IMG/VR virus record: IMGVR_UViG_3300044294_000583
Coordinates: 1 to 21,232 of that record
Origin: a virus
Strand: one strand, 5' to 3'
DNA: 21,232 nucleotides
Under the pieces are notes generated by a model. The model was not told where the DNA came from, did no database searches, and saw only the letters and a program-made list of their open reading frames with translations. This document shows positions 6,337 to 14,173 of this stretch, one piece after another (the first letter of the stretch is position 1; every line of letters starts with the position of its first letter). Made by a program: the position numbers and the translations under genes.

Positions 6337-6525
6337 GTGGGCAGGCCACGCCTCGACTATATCCGAACGCACATCAGCCTTGACGCCAAGGCCCTGGCCC
6401 GCCTTGACGCCATCGTCGGCGAGAAGGGCCGGGCCGCCTTCATCCGCAAAGCCACCAATCAGATGCTCGACGCGGTCGAAGAGGCCCAGCGTATCGCCGC
6501 CAAGGGCAAGGCTAAGGCAGAGTAA
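6337..6525 (+). CDS. Ribbon-helix-helix (CopG/Arc-like) regulator 2
   Basis: The 62-residue protein is laid out like the regulator at 5572-5751. Both begin GRP(K/R)L, both have LD.I(A/V)G-like helix A residues (ARLDAIVGEKG) and both have FIR.A in helix B (AAFIRKATNQML); about 17 of the first 48 positions agree. The start is placed at GTG 6337 because it aligns with the MGRPKL start of the relative and has GGGAGGG four bases upstream; an ATG at 6307 would add ten residues not found in the relative. The C-terminal tail is Lys/Ala-rich. TAAACGGCCC motifs flank the gene, one before its candidate promoter and one over its stop codon. It is probably a DNA-binding regulator; its target is inferred. 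Confidence 0.8.
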   Translation: MGRPRLDYIRTHISLDAKALARLDAIVGEKGRAAFIRKATNQMLDAVEEAQRIAAKGKAKAE

Positions 6526-6533
6526 ACGGCCCC
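6523..6533 (+). repeat. TAAACGGCCCC motif, copy 3
   Basis: This direct repeat of copy 2 begins with the TAA stop codon of RHH gene 2. It is in the short gap where that gene and the leftward tail operon converge. Copies 2 and 3 therefore bracket the gene at a distance of 273 bases. Confidence 0.5.
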
Positions 6534-6569
6534 GAAAACGCCCCCACAATCGAAGTGAAGGCGTTGGGG

Positions 6570-8108
6570 CTAGCTATTGGCCCAAGACCAGATCGCGTTA
6601 GCCAAACGCGCCGACAGCATATCGTAGAACGGCGGGATTGGATGGCTATCCGTGAACACAGACGCAATCTTCCAATAAAAGCGGTCCTTGTTTCCGTTGG
6701 ATTGAGGCGAGTTGCCCGTTCCCGTGCCAGATGTCCACGCACCCGCAGGGTCGGTAAGAACCGGGACAAAGACCGTGTTAACGTCTCCGAACGTTGTAAC
6801 AGCCGCAGACATATCGGCCTCTAGTGTAAGCTGGTTAGCCCCGGTGGCGCTTTCCGATTGGAGCAAATGGCCTCCCGTGACGAAGAACGCGCAACGGGGA
6901 AGCGCAGCGCGCGCGGCCTGAAGATATGACACTACCGCCGCTTGGCGCTGCGCTGAGCTGTAGGTGCCAACCGCGTCATTATGGTTTCCGCCAAGCACCA
7001 GGATGTCAGGATTGAACGACGAAATTCGATCTAGCCGTTCTGCAAGCGTCGTCTTGGTACCCGACGAATTAGCCAAAAAGCCCGTTCCGCCGATTGCGTT
7101 ATTATAAAAATGGTCACACCCAATCCGGCGAGCCGTAAGAACATCGACCCCCAAACCTGGATTAATCGGTGACGAGTAAGAACCCTGCGTAATGCTGTCG
7201 CCATCAAACGCCAAGCCGAAGCGCATTGGGTTTTTTGGTGCTCGAACACTGTCGCGCGGGCCGACATAAACAAGATACGTCAGAGTGCTTCTTATGTTTT
7301 GATACCCATAAATCCTGACACTCTTTTCACCGTTGAAGGTCGACAGGTCGATCAACAGGCACGAATTTGAGGCGAGCGACGGCACTCGAAATGCTGCTGG
7401 TGACAGCAACCGGCCATTAACTTCGATCAAAAACGGTGTGCCCGCGTACATCGGCCCCGCGCCTTGGAAAGCAATCCATCGCGCATCTGTGACCATGTCC
7501 ACGACCGGTCGGCGAAGTGAGTCTGGGTAAGAAGGAGAAGCCGCCGTGGCGTTGTTAGGCCCCTGAATAAGCGGATGCCCACCCTCAATTGCAAAGGGAC
7601 CGCCCGTCATCCAGAACAAACGATCATTCGCGGTCTGCGTGGCCGTCACATCGATGACGCGCGTGAGGCCGATCGTGCTCATGGCGCTTGCGGCGACAAT
7701 GGCAAGATAGCCGTCCATCACATCCGACGAGGCCGCTGGAGTGACGGTCGATACCAACGGACGTGAACCGACCGACCGCGCTACGCCATAGTAAAGCCAG
7801 CGGCAGGTGTTGTCGGAAATCAACCCAACGTCTTGACCACTCGAAAACGGATTGGCGTTGAATGGCGTCGAGGCTCCAGACGTGCCAGCTACGCCCGCCC
7901 CCGAGGAAGAGTTGCCAAACATCAAATACAGATAGCCGTTGGCCTTGACGATGCTTCCGGCGAAATAGCTGGTGCTCGCTTGCCAATCTGGCGCAGGCCC
8001 CCACGGGTCGCTGTCAACGCTATTCAAAGCGCGGGCGGTTGCAGCGGCGGCTTTGACCTTTTCCTTAACCTGCGCAACCGAAGACGAAAAAGCACGCGTG
8101 GTCGGCAT
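6570..8108 (-). CDS. Tail spike/fibre protein with C-terminal SGNH hydrolase domain
   Basis: This is probably a virion tail protein that removes ester-linked (for example acetyl) groups from the host surface polysaccharide. The 512-residue protein has an N-terminal part (1-290) with small-residue-rich, beta-like sequence, likely for attachment. The SGNH domain (about 295-510) has Ser305 in FDGDSITQG, Gly340/341 in AIGGTGF, Asn375 in GGNHND, and Asp487 and His489 in FTDSHP; the last block has one residue fewer than the usual DxxH. It starts at ATG 8108 overlapping the stop of the previous small gene (TAATG). Base composition is clearly AT-richer than its neighbours (29 of 60 G+C in 7021-7080), a sign of recent acquisition, as is common for receptor-binding genes. 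Confidence 0.85.
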   Translation of the reverse strand: MPTTRAFSSSVAQVKEKVKAAAATARALNSVDSDPWGPAPDWQASTSYFAGSIVKANGYLYLMFGNSSSGAGVAGTSGASTPFNANPFSSGQDVGLISDNTCRWLYYGVARSVGSRPLVSTVTPAASSDVMDGYLAIVAASAMSTIGLTRVIDVTATQTANDRLFWMTGGPFAIEGGHPLIQGPNNATAASPSYPDSLRRPVVDMVTDARWIAFQGAGPMYAGTPFLIEVNGRLLSPAAFRVPSLASNSCLLIDLSTFNGEKSVRIYGYQNIRSTLTYLVYVGPRDSVRAPKNPMRFGLAFDGDSITQGSYSSPINPGLGVDVLTARRIGCDHFYNNAIGGTGFLANSSGTKTTLAERLDRISSFNPDILVLGGNHNDAVGTYSSAQRQAAVVSYLQAARAALPRCAFFVTGGHLLQSESATGANQLTLEADMSAAVTTFGDVNTVFVPVLTDPAGAWTSGTGTGNSPQSNGNKDRFYWKIASVFTDSHPIPPFYDMLSARLANAIWSWANS

Positions 8109-8257
8109 TAGATAGCCTCCAGAAGATAGGCGCCATCCGTATCCATCAGGTACGCGCCGTCAGTGTCGGTGAGAAAGACAAAGCCATAAGGCGGAACCAG
8201 CCCACCCTTGTTGAGGGCGGGGGCGCCCAGGCCGAAGCCGAAGCCGAAGCCCGACAT
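8108..8257 (-). CDS. 49-residue tail-module peptide with GF and TDGAYL repeats
   Basis: This short gene fills the gap between two tail genes exactly. Its ATG overlaps the previous TGA (TGATG) and its TAA overlaps the next ATG (TAATG). The peptide starts MSGFGFGFGLG and ends with a tandem duplication, TDTDGAYLM followed by DTDGAYLLE. An in-frame CTGGAGG near its end serves as a ribosome site for the next gene. Similar glycine/phenylalanine-rich micro-proteins occur before tail fibre genes in other phages, as far as I recall, with no known function. Translational coupling on both sides strongly supports that it is expressed. Confidence 0.75.
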   Translation of the reverse strand: MSGFGFGFGLGAPALNKGGLVPPYGFVFLTDTDGAYLMDTDGAYLLEAI

Positions 8258-8577
8258 CACGCGAACTTTACGGCGATCTCTTCGCCCGCGCCTTCCACAG
8301 CGTAGTTGTAGGTTCCCGCGATCGGCAGGAAGCGGCCCGCATTCGCGCCGGCGGTCGGGTTGGCGCCCATGGCGATGAAGGCCGCCGCGTCGACCGCGAC
8401 TTCCCAGAACAGGCCTTCCCAGCCCGTGTCAGGCGCCTTGACGGTCGACTCGGTCGAGCCCGTCGCCGACGTGATCGTCTGCGGCGTCGTGACCGGGATC
8501 GAGTCTGTCACCTGGGCGGTGGCGCCGGTGTCGGCGCGGCCAGAGACGCGCACCAGCGCAACGTGAATGTTGGGCAC
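8257..8577 (-). CDS. Hypothetical tail-module protein, 106 aa
   Basis: I do not recognise a named family. The start is GTG at 8577, with AAGGAG seven bases upstream. The protein is rich in Ala, Thr and Val and looks beta-stranded throughout, with a C-terminal FIAMGANPTAGANAGRFLP segment followed by GEEIAVKFA. Small proteins of this type occur between fibre genes in phages and could be virion decorations or fibre-associated. It is tightly coupled to the 49-residue gene downstream. Confidence 0.7.
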   Translation of the reverse strand: MPNIHVALVRVSGRADTGATAQVTDSIPVTTPQTITSATGSTESTVKAPDTGWEGLFWEVAVDAAAFIAMGANPTAGANAGRFLPIAGTYNYAVEGAGEEIAVKFA

Positions 8578-8621
8578 GTTTGGGCTCCTTGAAAGGACGA
8601 TGTCGGGAAAGGTCGAGATCC

Positions 8622-8638
8622 GGCGAATTGAATTCGCC
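8622..8638. repeat. 17-base palindrome between tail genes
   Basis: GGCGAATTGAATTCGCC is a perfect inverted repeat with 8-base arms around one central base. It lies in the 68-base gap between the DUF4376 gene and the next gene, one of the larger gaps in the tail module. There is no T tract after it on either strand. It could be a protein-binding site or an RNA hairpin (7-base stem, 3-base loop). Confidence 0.45.
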
Positions 8639-8645
8639 AGCAGGG

Positions 8646-9101
8646 TCAGCCGGGCCAGCCGGCCGTCAGGTCGATCGCGTCCAGCGCGTCATGGTCGGCG
8701 GCGGCCAGGATGGCGTCGCTCAGGGCTTGCTCGTTGTCGAAACAGGCCTGGACGTGCGCGCGAATGGCGATGCCGTAGGCGGCCACGTCCTCGACCGACC
8801 AGGTGCGGAATTCGCCGTTCTTGAGCTTCCAGGTGATGTCGCCGGCGACCGGCGCCACCGTGTCGGCCACCACCACGCCCAGCACCGCCGTCAGGGCGCT
8901 GTCGGCGGGCACGCCGTCGACGCCGTCATAGGTGAACGTCTGGGTGGCCCGCCAGCGGATCCTAGCCAGCGTCGCCAGGCGTTCGGCCTTGGCGTCAGCC
9001 AGTGGGCCGCGGAAGGCGGCGATCTCTTCGGCGGTGAGGGTGCGCGTGACGGGCTCCAAGGCCTCGCCGTCCTCGCCGCGCCCAATACGAACTTCGATCA
9101 T
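8646..9101 (-). CDS. DUF4376-like phage tail protein
   Basis: The 151-residue protein resembles DUF4376 proteins, often found with tail fibres or fibre-assembly genes. Visible features are an Ala/Arg-rich helical segment at 32-50 (GPLADAKAERLATLARIR), then QTFTYDGVDGVPAD, a central ITWKLKNGEFRTWSVEDVAAYG (88-109), and a C-terminal helical part ending in DALDAIDLTAGWPG. It starts at ATG 9101, six bases after the fibre gene stop. Whether it is a virion part or an assembly helper cannot be told from sequence. Confidence 0.7.
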   Translation of the reverse strand: MIEVRIGRGEDGEALEPVTRTLTAEEIAAFRGPLADAKAERLATLARIRWRATQTFTYDGVDGVPADSALTAVLGVVVADTVAPVAGDITWKLKNGEFRTWSVEDVAAYGIAIRAHVQACFDNEQALSDAILAAADHDALDAIDLTAGWPG

Positions 9102-9107
9102 GGCCGC

Positions 9108-10118
9108 TTACCTCTTGAACATTTTGATCGAGCCGGCATTGGTCAAGGCGACGCCCGAGAACGAGAACTGGAAGGCCGCCATGCCGCCCGTGTGCTTCCA
9201 GACGGCGGTGTAGGGGTCAGTCTTTGAGAAGCCGTTTGGAGAGCTGATCGCGCCCGTGCTGAGCGCCGGCACGCCAAGGGACATGTCGCCGCGATACCCG
9301 TGCACAACGAGCACGCCGGTGTAGTGCGAGAAGTTGCTGATCAGCGACACCGCCCCCCCAAAGCTGGAGCCGTTGACGCTCGCCGCCGCCGCCATCGCGG
9401 CTGCGGAGGATGGAACGATGCCGTCAATCTCAAACTTCAGGTCATTAAAGCCGCTGGGCGTCGTGAAGGTGATCAGCGTCGGCGAGCCGGTGACGGTGTA
9501 GGTCGTGTCCAGCGTCCAGTTGGCGGTCGGGCCTTGAATCCCCTGGTCGCCCTTACTGCCGCGCGGATCCAGAACCAGCACCAGGCTGTCGCCATCGGCG
9601 AACGGATTGGTGGTCGACACCGTCACGTTGGTCAGGGTCAGATTGACATAGCCCGTGCCGCCGCCACTGGGCGTGTTGGCGGTCACGTCAGCCAACAGGC
9701 GCTTGGACGGGTCGCCGAACTTGTACATCAAGATCGAGCCCAGCGGCGCGCTGGTGCTGGTCATCCGCGCCAGGGTGGCGGTGGCCGAAGCGCCCAGATT
9801 ATCGAGCGCGTCGGCGATCAGGGCCGTCGCAGAGCCCTGCGTAAGGTTGTTCAGCCCCACCTTGCCCGCGCCGCGATCGGCTACGGCTGCCGATGTGCCG
9901 TCGAACGTATAGGTGACCACGATCGCGCCCGGCGGAAACGCCGCCGCCTGATCCGCCGCCAACGTTGCCATCCACGCGCCGAGCCCGACCAAGTCTTGCG
10001 CCCACAATGGCGCAGTGGCGCCCCAGGTCGACGCGGCGGCGACATAGGCGTCAGCGTCAGCAGCATTGCGGTTTGGAAAGTCACCAAGATCGCGCACTTC
10101 AGGCGGCGTGAGATTCAT
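9108..10118 (-). CDS. Tail fibre-like protein with collagen-type motif
   Basis: The 336-residue protein is a likely tail fibre or receptor-binding subunit. The N-terminal 60 residues (PPEVRDLGDFPNRNAADADAY and the Ala-rich helix after it) resemble attachment ends of phage fibres. Residues about 187-198 (GSKGDQGIQGPT) form a short collagen-like Gly-X-Y run, common in trimeric phage fibres. The C-terminal part (200-336) is beta-rich with many Ser, Thr and Gly, and would form the head of the fibre. ATG at 10118 overlaps the preceding stop by four bases (ATGA). No enzyme domain was seen. Confidence 0.75.
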   Translation of the reverse strand: MNLTPPEVRDLGDFPNRNAADADAYVAAASTWGATAPLWAQDLVGLGAWMATLAADQAAAFPPGAIVVTYTFDGTSAAVADRGAGKVGLNNLTQGSATALIADALDNLGASATATLARMTSTSAPLGSILMYKFGDPSKRLLADVTANTPSGGGTGYVNLTLTNVTVSTTNPFADGDSLVLVLDPRGSKGDQGIQGPTANWTLDTTYTVTGSPTLITFTTPSGFNDLKFEIDGIVPSSAAAMAAAASVNGSSFGGAVSLISNFSHYTGVLVVHGYRGDMSLGVPALSTGAISSPNGFSKTDPYTAVWKHTGGMAAFQFSFSGVALTNAGSIKMFKR

Positions 10119-11014
10119 TGCGAAAGCCCTTCAACTTCGAGGCTGCAGGTGGTGAAGGTCGGCCCCTGGATCTCCTGGCTGAAGTCCTTGACGTAGCCAT
10201 AGACGAGGGTTGCGCCGTACTGGGTCGAGCCCTGGAACACGATCGGCCGGGCGCGGTAGTCGGACAGCTGGGTGTTGACCTGGTCGAACATTCCCGGCGC
10301 CACATTGACGACGAAGGTCGCGCGCTTGGAGAACGCCCGCTCGACCACGATCTCGTTGCCGAAATCGTCGCGGTCTTTGCGGCTGTAGTCCTGAATGCCG
10401 ACATTGGCGCCGTACTGGGTGCCGCCTACCGGCTGGCTCAGGCTGGGGATGATCTCACCGACCTTGGCCGTCGCCCCCGGCGAAAACACCCGCACCGTAA
10501 TGGTCAGGCCCGCATACAGCGGCGAGATGCCGCTGACGTGCACATCGCGCCGCCGGCGGATGGGCTCGATCAGATAGGCGTAAATGTCGATGACGCCATA
10601 ATTGACCACCAGGCTGACGGTCTGGTCGAACACCACCCCGTCGGTGGCGTCTTCGGCGATCACCTGCACGCTCACGCCGTCCAGGTTCAGCAGCGACACG
10701 CCGTCGATCCGGCCCGCCACGGTGAACTTGTATTCGACGCTTTCGGCGCGCTGGGCCTGGGCGCCGATCTTGCCATCTAACGCCTTCCAGCGATTGGATG
10801 GCCCCAGCGCCAGCCATTTGCTGGCGTCGGTGACGGGGTTGCCGTAGTTGCCGCTGGCGAGGCTCTTGTACTCGACAGCGCCCGTCGCTTGGTCGACGCG
10901 AGCGATCGCATTCAGCGCATAGGTGGTCATGGCGCTGTACAGCGCGTTCGGCTCGGCGACCGTCGAGCTGACCAGATCGGCCAGGGCGATGGTCGTGGGG
11001 CGCATCAGGCGCAT
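10115..11014 (-). CDS. Phage tail protein, unnamed family (tail tip candidate)
   Basis: The 299-residue protein directly follows the tape measure gene, where distal-tail or baseplate genes usually lie. I recognise the general type from other phages (SKWLALGPSNRWKALDGKIG near 65-85; GIQDYSRKDRDDFGNEIVVERAFSKRATFVVNV near 207-240; C-terminal SLEVEGL) but not a named family. It looks beta-rich, with a middle part similar to a carbohydrate-binding or jelly-roll fold. Its start overlaps the tape measure stop (TGATG). A role in the tail tip is inferred from gene order. An alternative ATG three codons in is possible. Confidence 0.65.
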   Translation of the reverse strand: MRLMRPTTIALADLVSSTVAEPNALYSAMTTYALNAIARVDQATGAVEYKSLASGNYGNPVTDASKWLALGPSNRWKALDGKIGAQAQRAESVEYKFTVAGRIDGVSLLNLDGVSVQVIAEDATDGVVFDQTVSLVVNYGVIDIYAYLIEPIRRRRDVHVSGISPLYAGLTITVRVFSPGATAKVGEIIPSLSQPVGGTQYGANVGIQDYSRKDRDDFGNEIVVERAFSKRATFVVNVAPGMFDQVNTQLSDYRARPIVFQGSTQYGATLVYGYVKDFSQEIQGPTFTTCSLEVEGLSQ

Positions 11015-14000
11015 CAGTAGTCCCGATTTTGGGGCATGCCGTCACCGTCCCAGCGGCTCATCTGACGCGCGGTTTTGCCGGTATTGATCGTGGTCTGGAC
11101 CATCGCCGACTCCAACCGGGCGACGTCGTTGCGCAGGCCGCGCAGTTCGGCCGCCAGGCTGTTGTCGTTCGCGCCCATGCCGCGCGGAATGACCGAGATC
11201 ATCTCGCCACGCCCCACTCGCGCCACGCCGACGTTGTTCAGCGACAACAGGTTTTGATCGACGCCAGGATTGCCGCCGACGGTGAAGGAGCCGCCGCTGG
11301 CGAAGCCCGGCAGTCCCGACATTGAGTCTCCCCGTATCGAAGCGAACAGCTGGGCCAAGCGCTCGGGATAGGCAGCAAGATCATTGGCCTTGTTCAGCGC
11401 TAGACTGCGCACCCACGCGACATCGTTCTGGTAGCCCGCTGAAGTGGACTGCGTTGCCTTGGAAGCGTCCAGGAAAGCCTGGGCCAGGCCCTGATCGAAG
11501 GTGCCGCTGGCGGCGCCCTTTTCCAGGAGCGACCGCATGGCCGCATAGCTCTGCTGCTGCCCGCCGAAACCCAGCTCGCTCAGCAGACTGTCGGCGAACG
11601 ACCGGATCGACTTCTCTGCGTCAGCGGCGTTCTTCATCGCATCGACGAAGCTGTCGCCCAGCGTGCGAATGGCGTCGGCCTGGCGTTGAGCGGCCTGGGC
11701 CACTAGATCGGCGGTGTCGGCCTGGACCTTATTCCACAGCTCCAGCGACTTGGTCGCCGCAGTCTGATCTTCGGCAGCAGCTTGAGCAGCCTCAGCCGAC
11801 GCCGTCGCCGCGTCTTCCAGACCAAACAGCCGATCGATCATCGCCGCCAGCGCCGGATCCATCGCCGCCAGCTCCGCCCGCTCGCGGGCGCGCGCCTTGG
11901 CCAGCAGTTCGGCGGCGGTCATCGTCAGGGCGTCGATCCGGTCCTGGATCGTCTGGGCCTTGGCTTGGATCGTCGCGGCGCGTTCGGCCGCCGCAGCGGC
12001 GGCCTCGTCGGCGGCGGCCTTGGCGTTGCCGGCGTCGATCGCGTCGTACAGCGCCTGCTTTTGCGCGACGAGGCTGGCGTCCAACTTGGCCAGCGCGTCC
12101 AGCTCGGCTTTGCGCTCCAGATTGAGCGCTTCCTGCTCCTTGCCCTGGGCACGCAATAGGTCGATTTCCAGCACCAGACGCGTGTCGGCGATCTGCTGCT
12201 GGCGTTGGGCTTCCTTGGCCGCCGCCTCTGCCGCCGCCTGGGCCTTTGCCTGCTTCTTGGCCTTGGAGGAGCCGAACAGACCACCCAAGCCGCCAAGGAT
12301 GCCGCCGATAGCAGCACCCACCGGTCCGCCCATCTGGAACCCAGCCAAGGCGCCCGACGCTGCGCCGCCAAGAGCCGCGCCGCCAGACCCGCCGACTAGG
12401 TTTCCGACCCCCTGGGCGATACCCGCCACCGCGACGAATTTGTCGGCTGACGTCGCGCCGGCAGCGAAAGCCTTCTCGACCTTGGCCAACACATTCGCGA
12501 GGGCGGCGAACGCCGAGGTCCAGTCGTTCTCATTGATGGCCCGCGCGACGTCGTCGATATCATAGGCTAGGTCGCGGGCCTTCCAGGCTGCTTCACCCAG
12601 ATCGTCGGCAGCGCGCTCCAGCGCCGTCGAGAAATGAAAGATGCCGCCCGTAGCTTCCTTGAACGTGCGGATGCTATCCTGCTGCTGGTCATTGACGAGC
12701 TTCTGGATCTCGGCGGCCTCAGCGCCGACCTCAACCTGCGCCTCATAACGATCGGCAAGATGGTTGATGTGATCAGCCAAGGCCTGAGTGGGCGCCGCTG
12801 CTGCCTGGAGACGCATCTCTCTGACTTTCAGCTGCTGGGAGGACATCCCCATCGTGGAGATCTCTTCCAGCAACGAGGCTGCGTAATCGGCAGAGCGCTG
12901 CTCGGTTTGGCGCATCGCGTCAGACAGCACCTTCATAGCAGCAGCGTGTTCTCGCTCGGCCGCTGCAGCGGCGCGGGTCGCTGCGTCGAGCTTTCGCTTG
13001 GCCTCCGAGGCCTTGTCTTGCTCTTCGAGGAGGTTTCGCAGTTCGCCAGTGAGAGGGCTTTCCGGTGCCTTCTTTTTTGACGCAGACCCTGAGCCCAGCC
13101 AGTCAGAAAGACTCGAGGCCTCGACGGTGCGGCCTCGCAGCGCCGCTCGGTCCATTATCTTCCCAAGATTGCCGAAACCGATCGACAGTGGGTTGGCGCC
13201 AATCGCCTTGCTACGAGCGTCGCGCGCCCAGGCAGGTGCCGAGTCAAAGCTGGCTTTCAGGCCGCCTGCGACGTCATCGAGTCGTTCTGCAAGCTCTCCG
13301 GCCGCCTTCGCGCCGTCGACCATCATCTCCGTCAGCGACATCACGAGCGGGATCGCGTTGGTCATCGCTGTGCGATACTGTACGCCTAGAATGGCGGTCA
13401 GCGCTTCATATTGGTCGTTTGCCGTCCCGGCCTTCTCGATCAGGTCCGATTCCATGACGTATCCGAGGCGCTGAGCCTCGGCGCGCATCTCGTCGATGGC
13501 GGCCGTGCCTTCGCGAATGGCGGGCAGCATCGGCGTCAAGCCCAGCTTGTCTGCCACCGCCGCCTGTTCGGCGGCCGAACCAAGCGCAGCGATCTTGTCG
13601 ATCGTCGCGTTCAGCGCCTCTTCGACGCTGCCGAACGACTTGGGATCAAGGCCCAGCGCCTCGAAGGGCTTCATCGCCTTGCTGGACAGTCCCGAGGTCG
13701 CCTGGCCAAAGGCTTTCGTGAAGCTCTCCAGCGCATCGTCGGCGTCTGAGAAATCACCGCCCAGACCATGCGCCGCAAAGCGCATCTCCTGCAGATAGTC
13801 GGTCGTCACCTGCAACTTGGCCGCCGTGTCGCCGATCTCGTCGCCGAACGCCATCGCTTGGCGTGCGCCCTGGAAGGCAGCGCCAAGAGCGGCGGCCGCT
13901 GCGACGCCCGTGATGCCCAGTCCGCTCAGGATGCTGCCGGCTGCGCCGGCTGATCCCGCCATACCCGACAGGGCATTCTCAACTTCGCCAAAGGCGGCCT

Positions 14001-14130
14001 TCAGACCGTCGCCGACACGCAGCTTTCCAAACTCGCCCAACTTCTTCTGAGCGGACGCAAGGCCGCTGTCGAAGCCGGCCGTGTTCAACCCCAGCCATGC
14101 GTAAAGATTGCCAACGGCTTCAGCGGCCAT
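11014..14130 (-). CDS. Tail tape measure protein
   Basis: This protein sets tail length during assembly and is ejected ahead of the DNA. The 1038-residue chain is long, Ala-rich and helical. Hydrophobic stretches occur at about 57-88 (GMAGSAGAAGSILSGLGITG and on) and 566-617 (Gly/Ala-rich, ending GGILGGLGGLFGSS). A long charged coiled-coil region follows at about 620-830. The C-terminal FASGGSFTVGGNPGVDQ...ARVGRGEMISVIPRG block is typical of phage tape measures. At about 0.15 nm per residue the tail would be near 155 nm, indicating a siphovirus. GGAGG six bases before ATG 14130 supports the start. It follows the chaperone pair, as expected. Confidence 0.95.
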   Translation of the reverse strand: MAAEAVGNLYAWLGLNTAGFDSGLASAQKKLGEFGKLRVGDGLKAAFGEVENALSGMAGSAGAAGSILSGLGITGVAAAAALGAAFQGARQAMAFGDEIGDTAAKLQVTTDYLQEMRFAAHGLGGDFSDADDALESFTKAFGQATSGLSSKAMKPFEALGLDPKSFGSVEEALNATIDKIAALGSAAEQAAVADKLGLTPMLPAIREGTAAIDEMRAEAQRLGYVMESDLIEKAGTANDQYEALTAILGVQYRTAMTNAIPLVMSLTEMMVDGAKAAGELAERLDDVAGGLKASFDSAPAWARDARSKAIGANPLSIGFGNLGKIMDRAALRGRTVEASSLSDWLGSGSASKKKAPESPLTGELRNLLEEQDKASEAKRKLDAATRAAAAAEREHAAAMKVLSDAMRQTEQRSADYAASLLEEISTMGMSSQQLKVREMRLQAAAAPTQALADHINHLADRYEAQVEVGAEAAEIQKLVNDQQQDSIRTFKEATGGIFHFSTALERAADDLGEAAWKARDLAYDIDDVARAINENDWTSAFAALANVLAKVEKAFAAGATSADKFVAVAGIAQGVGNLVGGSGGAALGGAASGALAGFQMGGPVGAAIGGILGGLGGLFGSSKAKKQAKAQAAAEAAAKEAQRQQQIADTRLVLEIDLLRAQGKEQEALNLERKAELDALAKLDASLVAQKQALYDAIDAGNAKAAADEAAAAAAERAATIQAKAQTIQDRIDALTMTAAELLAKARARERAELAAMDPALAAMIDRLFGLEDAATASAEAAQAAAEDQTAATKSLELWNKVQADTADLVAQAAQRQADAIRTLGDSFVDAMKNAADAEKSIRSFADSLLSELGFGGQQQSYAAMRSLLEKGAASGTFDQGLAQAFLDASKATQSTSAGYQNDVAWVRSLALNKANDLAAYPERLAQLFASIRGDSMSGLPGFASGGSFTVGGNPGVDQNLLSLNNVGVARVGRGEMISVIPRGMGANDNSLAAELRGLRNDVARLESAMVQTTINTGKTARQMSRWDGDGMPQNRDY

Positions 14131-14173
14131 GACGGACCTCCGCGTGAGGGTTCAATCTGGTGAGACGAGAGGG

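Noticed and set aside
6150-6383. A 77-codon plus-strand frame in the gap before RHH gene 2
   Set aside because: No ribosome site, no protein-like pattern, and it overlaps RHH 2 in another frame.
6529-6570. Imperfect hairpin between RHH 2 and the SGNH gene as a bidirectional terminator
   Set aside because: The stem is broken by a bulge (GCCCC, AACGC / GCGTT, GGGGC) and no T tract follows, so support is too weak.
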